13,977 nt of DNA. Source: Clostridiales bacterium UBA8153 (lineage in GTDB: Bacteria > Bacillota > Sulfobacillia > UBA8153). This document shows positions 1-7,638 of the stretch, piece after piece. Every line of letters begins with the position of its first letter. Position 1 is the first letter of the stretch. The position numbers were made by a program, and so were the translations under genes. The notes beneath the pieces were generated by a model, which had not been told where the DNA came from, searched no databases, and saw only the letters and a program-made list of their open reading frames with translations. The stretch lies in contig DMHJ01000196.1 in the NCBI GenBank assembly GCA_003449495.1, positions 1 through 13,977 on the forward strand, given 5' to 3'.

Positions 1-157
1 TGAGTTCTGCCGGGACCTACTCCACCGGGTTGGTCGCCACTACCCACCCGGTACCGTCAGGCTTACCGCCACGACCGTTGAACCGGGACCAGGCCGTGCC
101 GGGCCTTGAGCACGGCCACCTTCGCGGCCCGGTCCCCGAACACCCGCTCCAACTCCG

Positions 158-185
158 GGGAAGCAGGCCGGCCGCCCGGCTTCCC
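158..185 (-). terminator. Stem-loop downstream of metX, no T-tract
   Basis: GGGAAGC at 158-164 and GCTTCCC at 179-185 form a perfect 7-bp stem around a 14-base GC-rich loop, beginning 26 bases past the metX stop codon. No run of T follows on either strand, so it is not a standard intrinsic terminator. It may stabilise the 3' end of the metYX transcript or be chance in GC-rich DNA. The remaining bases from 1 to 211 hold no gene I can support. One minus-strand frame reads as a plausible short coding remnant (about 127-30) but has no start and no recognised family. Confidence 0.3.
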
Positions 186-211
186 GCCGCAACAGACCCA
201 AGGGTTCCACG

Positions 212-1375
212 CTAGCGCGAGTCATAATGCCCACTGCCCCAGCCCAGGCGGCCGCCCGGTGCCAGGCCGCTCAAGAAGGCTCTGACCAAGGGGGCCAGTT
301 TGGCGGTCTCTACCAGGAATCCATCATGCCCCAGGTTAGACGCGATCTCGGCGTAGAAGGCGGGACGCTTCGCCCGGCGCAACAGCCGGACCAGTTCCCG
401 CTGTTGATAGACGGGAAACAGAAAGTCCGAGGATATGCCCACGCACAACGCCGGACAGCGGATGACCTGGATGGCCTCTTCATACTCTCCCCTCCCGGAG
501 CTCACGTCGTGGAGGTCCATGGCCTTGCTCAGATACAGGTAGGTGTTGGCATCGAACCGGGCAATGAGCTTCTGGCCGTGACGGGTCAGGTATTCCTCAA
601 TGGCAAAGGAACCCTCCGGGCAGCTTTTCCTGGCGAATCGCTCATTCCAGCACTGGTCGCTCTTGTACGTGATGGTGCCGATCATCCTGGCCAAGGCCAG
701 GCCCGCTTGCGGACCCGCCGTGCCGTGATAGTCACCGTCACGCCAAGCCGGGTCCTGGGTGATGGCCATCCGCTGCACGAAGTTGAAGGCGATCCCCTGG
801 GCTGACAACCGGCCGCAGGCGGATATGGGTATGATGGAAGCAACCAGCTCCGGGCACATGATGGCCCACTCTAGCACCTGCATGCCGCCCATGGAACCAC
901 CGATCACCGTATGCAGCCGCCGGATGCCTAAGTGCTCGACTAGCCGTCGTTGGGCCCGCACCATGTCCCTAATAGTGACGGTTGGAAAGCGCCGGCCGTA
1001 GGGATGGCCGCTGCCCGGCTCGAGGGAAGTGGGTCCGGTAGTGCCATAGCACCCTCCCAGCACGTTACTGCAGAAGATGAAGAACTCCTGGGTGTCCAGG
1101 GCCCGATCCGGACCTACCATGGCTTCCCACCAACCCGGGTGCGACTCCCCGGAATGATGCCGGGATAAGTGGGCACTGCCAGTCAGGGCGTGGCACACCA
1201 GAACGGCGTTGTCGCGCCCGGCGTTGAGTCTCCCGTAGGTCTCATAGGCCACGGTCACTTGCTCAAGACGTGCTCCGCTTTCCAAGGGCAGGGCATCCAG
1301 GACCAGAAACTGCGTATGCGGCAGGCTGGGCCGGGCGGGACCGGCGGAAGTACACGCATTGACGGAGACCTCCAC
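212..1375 (-). CDS. metX: Homoserine O-acetyltransferase (MetX)
   Basis: Transfers an acetyl group (in some relatives succinyl) to the hydroxyl of L-homoserine, the activating step of methionine synthesis in the cytoplasm. The protein is an alpha/beta-hydrolase of 387 residues, normal for the family. The signature CHALTGSAH is near residue 61 and the nucleophile elbow GGSMGGMQ places the catalytic serine at about 161. The Asp (SSDFLFP, about 317) and His (GHDGF, about 350) complete the triad. The ORF can open at a GTG at 1384 that overlaps the metY stop as GTGA, but the strong GGAGGTGA (1381-1388) overlaps that codon. It sits 5 bases before the GTG at 1375, so I take 1375 as the start. It is the second gene of the metY-metX operon, 5 bases after metY, and shares its SAM riboswitch. 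Acetyl rather than succinyl specificity is inferred from the MetY partner. Confidence 0.95.
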   Translation of the reverse strand: MEVSVNACTSAGPARPSLPHTQFLVLDALPLESGARLEQVTVAYETYGRLNAGRDNAVLVCHALTGSAHLSRHHSGESHPGWWEAMVGPDRALDTQEFFIFCSNVLGGCYGTTGPTSLEPGSGHPYGRRFPTVTIRDMVRAQRRLVEHLGIRRLHTVIGGSMGGMQVLEWAIMCPELVASIIPISACGRLSAQGIAFNFVQRMAITQDPAWRDGDYHGTAGPQAGLALARMIGTITYKSDQCWNERFARKSCPEGSFAIEEYLTRHGQKLIARFDANTYLYLSKAMDLHDVSSGRGEYEEAIQVIRCPALCVGISSDFLFPVYQQRELVRLLRRAKRPAFYAEIASNLGHDGFLVETAKLAPLVRAFLSGLAPGGRLGWGSGHYDSR

Positions 1376-1380
1376 GGGGC

Positions 1381-2706
<1,326 letters not shown>

Positions 2707-2717
2707 TTAAACTGCAA

Positions 2718-2745
2718 GCCCCTTCTCATTTGGATAAGAAGGGGC
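2718..2745 (-). terminator. Riboswitch-controlled terminator of metYX leader
   Basis: On the minus strand a 12-bp stem (one G-T pair) closes the loop CCAA: GCCCCTTCTTAT pairs with ATGAGAAGGGGC. It is followed by TTGCAGTTT, a poor T-tract. Bases 2733-2742 on the 5' arm can instead pair with 2761-2770, the 3' strand of aptamer stem P1, over 10 bp with one wobble. Terminator and antiterminator are therefore mutually exclusive. SAM binding would lock P1 and free this hairpin to stop transcription before metY. Confidence 0.88.
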
Positions 2746-2762
2746 ACGGCGGTTCGTCCTCC

Positions 2763-2881
2763 CTCTTATCTCTCAGGACCCGTGGTCCTGCAGGAATTGG
2801 CACCTTCCCCTGGGCGCAGGCGCGCACAGGCCGGGTTGCCGGGCTTCATCGGGCCAGTCCCTCTGCCACTCGTGATAAGAG
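2763..2881 (-). promoter_or_regulatory. SAM-I (S-box) riboswitch aptamer
   Basis: On the minus strand the P1 strands CTCTTATC (2881-2874) and GATAAGAG (2770-2763) pair perfectly. Inside are the conserved core blocks of the S-box family: AGAGGGACTGGCCC, GATGAAGCCCGGCAACC, AAGGTGCCAATTCC and CCTGAGAGATAAGAG, in the canonical order and spacing. Length is 119 bases, normal for the class. It senses S-adenosylmethionine and turns off the downstream metY-metX operon through the terminator at 2718-2745. I see no missing core block, so it should be functional. Confidence 0.97.
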
Positions 2882-2910
2882 ACTATCTATGGTTCAAAGG
2901 GCTTTGCGCT

Positions 2911-2939
2911 ACTATACAACACCGCTCGGACAGTGTCAA
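2911..2939 (-). promoter_or_regulatory. Sigma-A promoter of the metYX operon
   Basis: The minus strand reads TTGACA (2939-2934), a 17-base spacer, then TATAGT (2916-2911). The -35 is a perfect match and the -10 matches 5 of 6. Transcription would begin near 2904, about 23 bases before riboswitch stem P1, giving a leader of roughly 230 bases ahead of the metY ATG. Confidence 0.88.
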
Positions 2940-3140
2940 TGCACGCATCACGGCAGGATCGCGGTGCTTCGGCCGGAGTGCTTCCTTGAAGGTGCCGGCT
3001 CACGCCACCGGCTGGCCCACCGCTACTGCCCGGCCGGGGTTCTGCCCCGGTCCGGTCCGTCCCGCGCCCAGGGTGAGTTGAATACCCGCGGTTGCGTAGC
3101 GACGCTCCACCGCTGACGCATGATGTCATTAAGCAGGTGA

Positions 3141-3740
3141 ATCGACCTGTTCCGGCTGCACCGGGGCCTATGGTCACTTAGCCTGGTAAGTTTTTTGCCG
3201 ACTTGTCCGGCGAGACGATCCTGCGCCTGCTTCCGCTGGATCTGGCGGCGCCGGGAGCCACCGGAGCCGCCGCCGGCCTGGTAAACGGGCTGGGCGGCAC
3301 CGTTGCCGACCTGCCGAGAGTCTTCGCCGGGTACGCCGCAGAACGCCTCGGCCGCAAGCAACCTCCGGTCCTGGCCGGCTGTGGGCTATCGGCCCTGGGC
3401 AGGTGCCTCTTTCCACCGGCAACCGGTCCTTCTGCTCCGCCCCCTTGAACGACTGGGTAAGGGCCTCCGCTCGGCACCCCGCGATGCCATCATCACCGCT
3501 GCCGGCAGGGACTTGGTGTGGCCTTCGGTTTTCATCGCGCCGCCGGTGCCCTGACCGGGAAGGTTCTGGCAAGTGCTGGTCTGGTGGGTCACGGCCTATC
3601 CGGCTTGACGGCCCTACCGGAGGCCTGGTAGCGGGGGTGCTGCGGGACCAGCTGGGGGTCACCAGACCTTTATCTGGGGTGCGGTCCTGTGCGTGGCCAC
3701 TGCCTCCATGCTTGGCGGGGTCGCTACCATCCGGCAATAG
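3141..3740 (+). pseudogene. Decayed MFS transporter gene
   Basis: Fragments in all three forward frames line up in order with a 12-helix major facilitator protein. They are GLWSLSLVS (to 3191, frame 3), FFADLSGETILRLLPL through the motif-A-like GYAAERLGRK and GCGLSALGR (frame 2, 3191 to about 3425), LERLGKGLRSAPRDA (frame 3, to about 3513), GVAFGFHRAAGAL (frame 2, 3518 to about 3625), AGVLRDQLG (frame 1), and a last hydrophobic helix ending ATIRQ with TAG at 3738-3740 (frame 3). The first shift falls in a run of six T at 3191-3196, where one more T would restore SFFADLS. The region is about 600 bases against about 1,200 for an intact gene. The middle, roughly helices 5 to 11, appears deleted. 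No start codon or ribosome site remains. It lies on the opposite strand to its neighbours. The substrate is unknown. The 200 bases before it (2940-3140) show nothing recognisable. Confidence 0.82.
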
Positions 3741-3846
3741 AATGCCCGGCAGCCGCCCCGCGAAGCAGGTTCGCCCGGCTCACAGCGCGGCCGGGACTCC
3801 AGCCGTCCTCACCTACGGCCCAACCGGCGCCATTACACAACCGCTC

Positions 3847-4719
3847 TCAGTAGATGGGCGTCCCCTCGCGTTGAGCCAGCCGGCCGTAACCCTCCATAAG
3901 CGAACGGGTCACCGGGCCGGGCCGACCATCACCGACCATCCTGCCGTCCACTTCAATGACGGGAATGACTTCCGCGGCCGTCCCGGTAAGAAAGCACTCC
4001 CGGGCCACGTAGACATCATAACGGGTGAACAGCTTCTCCTCCACGCGCATGCCCATACCGCCGGCCAGTTCCATGATGGTGTTACGGGTGATGCCCTCCA
4101 AGATGCCGGCATGTAGTGGCGGCGTAATGAGGTTACCCTTGGCATCTACCAGGAAGACATTGTCGGCCGTTCCCTCTACGACATAGCCCTCATGGTTGAG
4201 CATGAGCACCTCGCTGTACCCGGCCAGGTTGGCCTCTAGCTTGGCCATAATGTTGTTCAAGTAGTTTAGGGACTTGATCCGCGGGTTGACGCCTTCGCTA
4301 ATGTTGCGGCGGGTCGGCACGGTAATGACTTTCAGTCCGGTCGAGTATAGCTCGGGCGGGAACAGACTGATGCCGCCGGCAATAATGACCACCGTCGGCT
4401 TCGGGCACTTCCGGGGGTCGAGACCGAGGTCGCCTTCACCCCGGGATACCACGACCCGGATGTACCCATCCTGTAGCTGGTTACGGCGGCAGGTCTCCAG
4501 GATGGCTTGCTCCATGCTGGCCGGGACCATGGGAACCTGCAGCAGGATGGCCTTGGCCGAGTGGTAGAGCCTTTCCACATGGGCGGCCAGCTTGAACACC
4601 CGTCCGCCATAACTCCGCAGTCCCTCGAAGATCCCGTCGCCGTAAAGGAAGCCGTGATCGAAAACGGACACCCGGGCCTCGGCCTTAGGCACAAACCTGC
4701 CGTCCACATAAATGACCAA
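3847..4719 (-). CDS. ilvE: Branched-chain amino acid aminotransferase (IlvE), class IV
   Basis: Fold-type IV PLP aminotransferase of 290 residues that interconverts 2-oxo acids with leucine, isoleucine and valine using glutamate, in the cytoplasm. Family marks visible are the N-terminal SVFDHGFLYGDGIFEGLR block (18-35), the PLP lysine at about K149 in NPRIKSLNYLNN, and the cofactor-binding EGTADNVFLV around 182-191, followed by TGTAAEV. The start is TTG at 4719 with GAGGGGG 8 bases upstream; the protein then opens with the usual VIYVDGRFV. It stands alone: the neighbours downstream are a dead transporter gene and upstream nearly 500 bases of noncoding DNA. A TATCAT at 4755-4760 (minus) could be a -10 but no matching -35 is seen. 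A D-amino-acid transaminase or aminodeoxychorismate lyase is possible but the motifs fit IlvE better. Confidence 0.9.
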   Translation of the reverse strand: MVIYVDGRFVPKAEARVSVFDHGFLYGDGIFEGLRSYGGRVFKLAAHVERLYHSAKAILLQVPMVPASMEQAILETCRRNQLQDGYIRVVVSRGEGDLGLDPRKCPKPTVVIIAGGISLFPPELYSTGLKVITVPTRRNISEGVNPRIKSLNYLNNIMAKLEANLAGYSEVLMLNHEGYVVEGTADNVFLVDAKGNLITPPLHAGILEGITRNTIMELAGGMGMRVEEKLFTRYDVYVARECFLTGTAAEVIPVIEVDGRMVGDGRPGPVTRSLMEGYGRLAQREGTPIY

Positions 4720-5216
4720 GTTACCAGCCCCCTCATCAATAGCGCTACACCAGCATGATAGCTACGCCGTACACTCGGCGGTGGCAGCACCCCGGACTTC
4801 GTTGCCGCCGGGCGGCCCGGCCTTGAGCGCGCCCCAAGGCGCCTCTCTACCGCGCGCTGCGACGGGCAACCCCGGCCACCGGTCTATGGCTGAGCGTCGA
4901 AACCAGTTGTGTTTCACGGTAGACACAAGCTCCACAGTGAGGGGAATGCCGGGCACATCATCGGGAAACACGGCACCTGGGGCACCGGGCGGTGACTCCG
5001 GCCTCTGGTCCATTGTCTTCTGATGTGCACCTGTCCATTCCCCTAGCTCTTGGGGGGACCAAGCCAAGCAGAGGAAGCAGCGGCACTGCCCGCTTCGTTC
5101 CACTAACTCCCGGTGTCGGTGCACTGACCGCATCAAGGCAACCGATCTCCACCACACCGGCACGGCGGTCACCACCCGATCAGGAGCCGCCTGTTAGACT
5201 GTGCGCCAGGCCGGCC
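4720..5216 (-). other. Long intergenic region, no supported gene
   Basis: This stretch separates the rluA-type gene from ilvE. I searched it for a T-box leader (AGGGTGGNACCGCG on the minus strand), a SAM or other riboswitch, and a convincing promoter, and found none. Short open frames on both strands have no ribosome site. One minus-strand reading has CPRC (Cys codons at 4984-4982 and 4975-4973). A one-base frame shift then gives PGIPLTVELVSTVKHNWF (about 4950-4890), which could be a broken small zinc-ribbon protein. This is weak. Confidence 0.4.
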
Positions 5217-6131
5217 CTAAATAGGCTGGGCACGCAGTTTCGCCACAGCGGCCTGGAAGTCAGCAGGTAGATCTGTAGTCAGAGTCACCCGCACCCGTTT
5301 GGTGGGATGGAAGAAGGACAGCTCCTTGGCGTGGAGCCCGGTGCGCCCCATCAGTGGGCTAGCCACTGCACCGTACTGCCCATCGGCCACCAGAGGGTGA
5401 CCCAGATGGGAAAAGTGAGCCCGGATCTGGTGCGTCCTCCCGGTTAGCAGCTCCACTTCCACCAGACAGTGACTGTCCCAAGTCTCCAGAGTGCGGTAGC
5501 GGGTGATGGCCACCTGCCCCTGGGGAGAAACCTCACGTAGGTCGGTATCGCCGGCCACGCCTATGCGCAGCTCTATAGTGCCTTGTGGGGGCCGCACTAC
5601 CCCTTGAGCCAGGGCCCAGTAGCGACGCTTCATTTTACCGGTGGTCAGCTGTTCGGACAGGTGTTGGTCGGCATAGGCGTTTTTCGCAAACAGGATGACA
5701 CCCGAGGTATCCCGGTCCAAACGATGTACGGGACGGACGGTCATCGCCATGCCCTTTTCCTTCCAGTAGTGGGCGACGGCGTTGGCCAGCGTGCCCCGGG
5801 GGTAGCCTTTGGTGGGATGGACCACCAGCCCGGGCGGCTTATTGAGCACCAGGACGTCATCGTCTTCATAGACTACATCAATGGGAATGGCTTCAGGAAT
5901 CACCCCCGGAGACGGGCTCTCCGGCAGCCAAACTTCCACCTGGTCCCCGCCTACCGCAAGTGTCCAGGCCATCACCTCATCACCGTTGATGGTGATACGA
6001 CCCTCCTGGCGAATGCGGGTCATGAGGGTACGGGATAGTCCGTAGTCGCGACGGAGGACATCGCCGATGGGCATCCCGTCACGCTCCCCGGGAACGGCAA
6101 ACCCCAAGAGCCTTACCATTGCGCCGGTCAC
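5217..6131 (-). CDS. RluA-family 23S rRNA pseudouridine synthase with S4 domain
   Basis: Isomerises specific uridines of RNA, most likely 23S rRNA, to pseudouridine in the cytoplasm. The product is about 304 residues. An N-terminal S4 RNA-binding domain occupies about residues 20-67 (LSRTLMTRIRQEGRITINGDEV lies within it). The synthase domain follows, with LNKPPGLVVHPT and the catalytic HRLDRDTSG motif (Asp about 139), then LLTGRTHQIRAHFSHLGHPL near 228-246. I place the start at the GTG at 6131, which has GGAGGTGA at 6140-6147, and not at an upstream GTG (6185) that lies beyond the probable promoter. An ATG at 6119 is the next alternative. The domain order matches RluD/YlyB/YjbO-type proteins, but lspA, the usual neighbour of ylyB, is not here, so the exact target site is open. 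Confidence 0.92.
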   Translation of the reverse strand: MTGAMVRLLGFAVPGERDGMPIGDVLRRDYGLSRTLMTRIRQEGRITINGDEVMAWTLAVGGDQVEVWLPESPSPGVIPEAIPIDVVYEDDDVLVLNKPPGLVVHPTKGYPRGTLANAVAHYWKEKGMAMTVRPVHRLDRDTSGVILFAKNAYADQHLSEQLTTGKMKRRYWALAQGVVRPPQGTIELRIGVAGDTDLREVSPQGQVAITRYRTLETWDSHCLVEVELLTGRTHQIRAHFSHLGHPLVADGQYGAVASPLMGRTGLHAKELSFFHPTKRVRVTLTTDLPADFQAAVAKLRAQPI

Positions 6132-6153
6132 CCTTAGAATCACCTCCACCCCA

Positions 6154-6162
6154 ATTATAGCA
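6154..6162 (-). promoter_or_regulatory. Extended -10 promoter for the pseudouridine synthase
   Basis: The minus strand reads TGCTATAAT, a perfect -10 preceded by the TGn extension. No good -35 lies 16-18 bases upstream, which extended -10 promoters can tolerate. Transcription would start near 6147, right at the Shine-Dalgarno sequence, leaving a leader of only about 16 bases before the GTG at 6131. Confidence 0.5.
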
Positions 6163-6592
6163 CTTCCACTCATCGCCCGTAGCACCGGGTGCGCAGATCG
6201 CGGTGCTCCCGGTGGTTGCGGTGTGGAGTCCGCACAGGTGAGTGAGGGTGTTCACGGCCTGGAAAAAAGTTTGTGTCGACGTCGGCGGACGCCTGTTACC
6301 CAGCAGCAGGACGGCAGCGGCACTGCGCACCCAGGCCCACGGCGGGTTTGAAGGGGACCGTAACAGCTGGAGATACCGTTGTCCCGCCCATTCTTACGGG
6401 CACGCCTGTCCGGGGGCGCAGATCTGCCCGGTGGGGCAGGCGCTACGCAGGCGGCTGGCCACCGGACCGGGCATTTTCGTGCTTAGGCGTCTAACGTCCC
6501 ATCTCAGCCCGGTGGCCAAGTTCTGGGGCGGAAAACGGGCACATCGCAGATGCCGCTTACCTGGCAACTCTTCCCGACAAGGCCGTCATCGC
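6163..6592 (+). other. Intergenic region with possible gene remnant
   Basis: No intact gene is supported. In frame 2, bases 6380-6445 encode a cysteine-rich stretch with the pattern CP-x7-CP-x4-CPVG. This recalls the start of NapH-like 4Fe-4S membrane proteins that often sit next to FMN-binding proteins in Clostridia. Another frame ends in LPDKAVIAFDIK with TAA at 6606-6608. Neither piece has a start codon, a ribosome site or an unbroken frame. The base composition is GC-rich up to about 6590 and turns AT-rich beyond. Confidence 0.35.
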
Positions 6593-6606
6593 ATTTGATA
6601 TCAAAT
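6593..6606. promoter_or_regulatory. Perfect 14-bp palindrome, candidate operator
   Basis: ATTTGATATCAAAT reads the same on both strands. Its core TGATATCA (6596-6603) recurs at 6682-6689 over the -10 box of the downstream flavoprotein gene, with centres 86 bases apart. A pair of identical palindromes of this kind is a common arrangement for a dimeric repressor that loops DNA. The regulator is unknown. Confidence 0.45.
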
Positions 6607-6635
6607 AAGTTCTATTAAGCTGCTTTAGCTGAACT

Positions 6636-6654
6636 GCTAATGATAATCGTTCCG
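6636..6654 (+). promoter_or_regulatory. Fur-like box
   Basis: GCTAATGATAATCGTTCCG matches 14 of 19 positions of the classical Fur box (GATAATGATAATCATTATC). The matches include an unbroken run of eleven, TAATGATAATC. It ends 7 bases before the -35 of the promoter at 6662, so it could mediate iron control of the flavoprotein. A chance match in this AT-rich island is possible. Confidence 0.4.
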
Positions 6655-6661
6655 AAAGTGA

Positions 6662-6690
6662 TGGACACTGCTCTCACGCCGTGATATCAT
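6662..6690 (+). promoter_or_regulatory. Probable sigma-A promoter of the FMN-binding protein gene
   Basis: TGGACA (6662-6667), a 17-base spacer and TATCAT (6685-6690) each match the consensus at 5 of 6 and 5 of 6 positions. Transcription would begin near 6697, giving a leader of about 60 bases. The -10 overlaps the second TGATATCA palindrome (6682-6689), an ideal place for a repressor. Confidence 0.6.
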
Positions 6691-6755
6691 AACTAATAGT
6701 AGTAATCAAAGCCCATTACTTCACAATCCTGAGAACCACGAGGAGGTCGAATCAG

Positions 6756-7505
6756 ATGAAGCGCTTGGCAACCGTAGTGGCGTTGGTGGCCGTCGTAGCC
6801 ATTGCGGTCGTAGTGTTTTGGCCGCGTACTTACCGGGATGGGGTCTTTGAAGCGTACTCTCCGGCCAATGACCGGGGCTATGTGTGGGCCCGGGTCACTA
6901 TAGCCAGGGACAGGATCGCCGCCGTCGAGCTCAAGGAGTATGACGGGGTCGGCTTGGAGAAGGACCTGGAGATCTACGTGCATCCCCAGACCGGGCAGGC
7001 CATTGCCCACTTGCAGCGGGAGTTCGTGCGCAGGAATACCGCCAATGTGGACGTCTTTACCGGTGCCACCAGCACCAGCAATAAGGCCATACAGGCCGTG
7101 CAGCTGGCCCTGGAGAAGGCCCTGAACCGGCCCAGGGCCGCCGGCAGGTACTTCAATGGGACCTTTATGGCCATTTCTGACGTCACCGAACGGGGATGGG
7201 GGATTGCCTGGGTCACCCTGCAAAATGACCGCATCACCCAGGTGGTGCTTCACGAGACCACGCCGCGCCGGGACGAAGCAGGCCATGCGGTCACCGATGC
7301 CAAGGGCCGGGTCGTCTTCACCAGAAAGGCTATCGATGGCGATAGGCGCTACCCCCATGAGCCCTGGCACACCGCCCGGGTGAACATGGCCGCAGACATG
7401 GTGGCCAGGGGGAGGCCCACGGTGGATACGGTAACCGGTGCCACCGGTTCTGCGCGGCGCTGGATACAGGCTGCCGAACGGGCCTTAGAGATGGCCAGAA
7501 GGTAA
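6756..7505 (+). CDS. Membrane-anchored protein with two FMN-binding domains
   Basis: Protein of 249 residues. One hydrophobic segment (about 4-22) with an MKR start acts as a membrane anchor or uncleaved signal. No lipobox cysteine is present. Two FMN-binding domains (RnfG/NqrC/NosR type) follow, about 28-122 and 131-247. Each ends in the flavinylation motif D-x-x-T-G-A-T: DVFTGAT with Thr 105 and DTVTGAT with Thr 230. In known relatives ApbE links FMN to that threonine through phosphate. The likely role is electron transfer on the outer face of the membrane, as in the two-domain PplA of Gram-positive extracellular electron transfer; this is inference. The ATG at 6756 has GGAGG 9 bases upstream. 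It is transcribed alone between its own promoter and a terminator. No apbE, rnf or ndh gene is in the window, so partners must lie elsewhere. Confidence 0.87.
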   Translation: MKRLATVVALVAVVAIAVVVFWPRTYRDGVFEAYSPANDRGYVWARVTIARDRIAAVELKEYDGVGLEKDLEIYVHPQTGQAIAHLQREFVRRNTANVDVFTGATSTSNKAIQAVQLALEKALNRPRAAGRYFNGTFMAISDVTERGWGIAWVTLQNDRITQVVLHETTPRRDEAGHAVTDAKGRVVFTRKAIDGDRRYPHEPWHTARVNMAADMVARGRPTVDTVTGATGSARRWIQAAERALEMARR

Positions 7506-7527
7506 CGAGAGTACGGAGCAGACTCCA

Positions 7528-7557
7528 GGGAAGAGGGCGCAAAGCCCTCTTCCCTTT
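7528..7557 (+). terminator. Intrinsic terminator after the flavoprotein gene
   Basis: GGGAAGAGGGC (7528-7538) and GCCCTCTTCCC (7544-7554) form a perfect 11-bp stem with the loop GCAAA, followed by TTT. It begins 22 bases after the stop codon. The T-tract is short, but stem strength and position fit. It isolates the flavoprotein gene from the chemotaxis gene. Confidence 0.8.
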
Positions 7558-7638
7558 CGCACCCCCGGAGGTTTCCGGCCTTTCCGAAACGGCCCCGCCT
7601 TCCGATAATAGAGAGAGGAACGTCAGGGGGGCAGTGCA

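Noticed and set aside
3403..4116. A 237-codon plus-strand open frame
   Set aside because: It covers part of the MFS pseudogene out of its main frame and then runs antisense to ilvE. Only a short piece (AGVLRDQLG) belongs to the transporter remnant.
4720..5216. T-box leader for ilvE
   Set aside because: No AGGGTGGNACCGCG box and no terminator hairpin with T-tract was found on the minus strand between the two genes.
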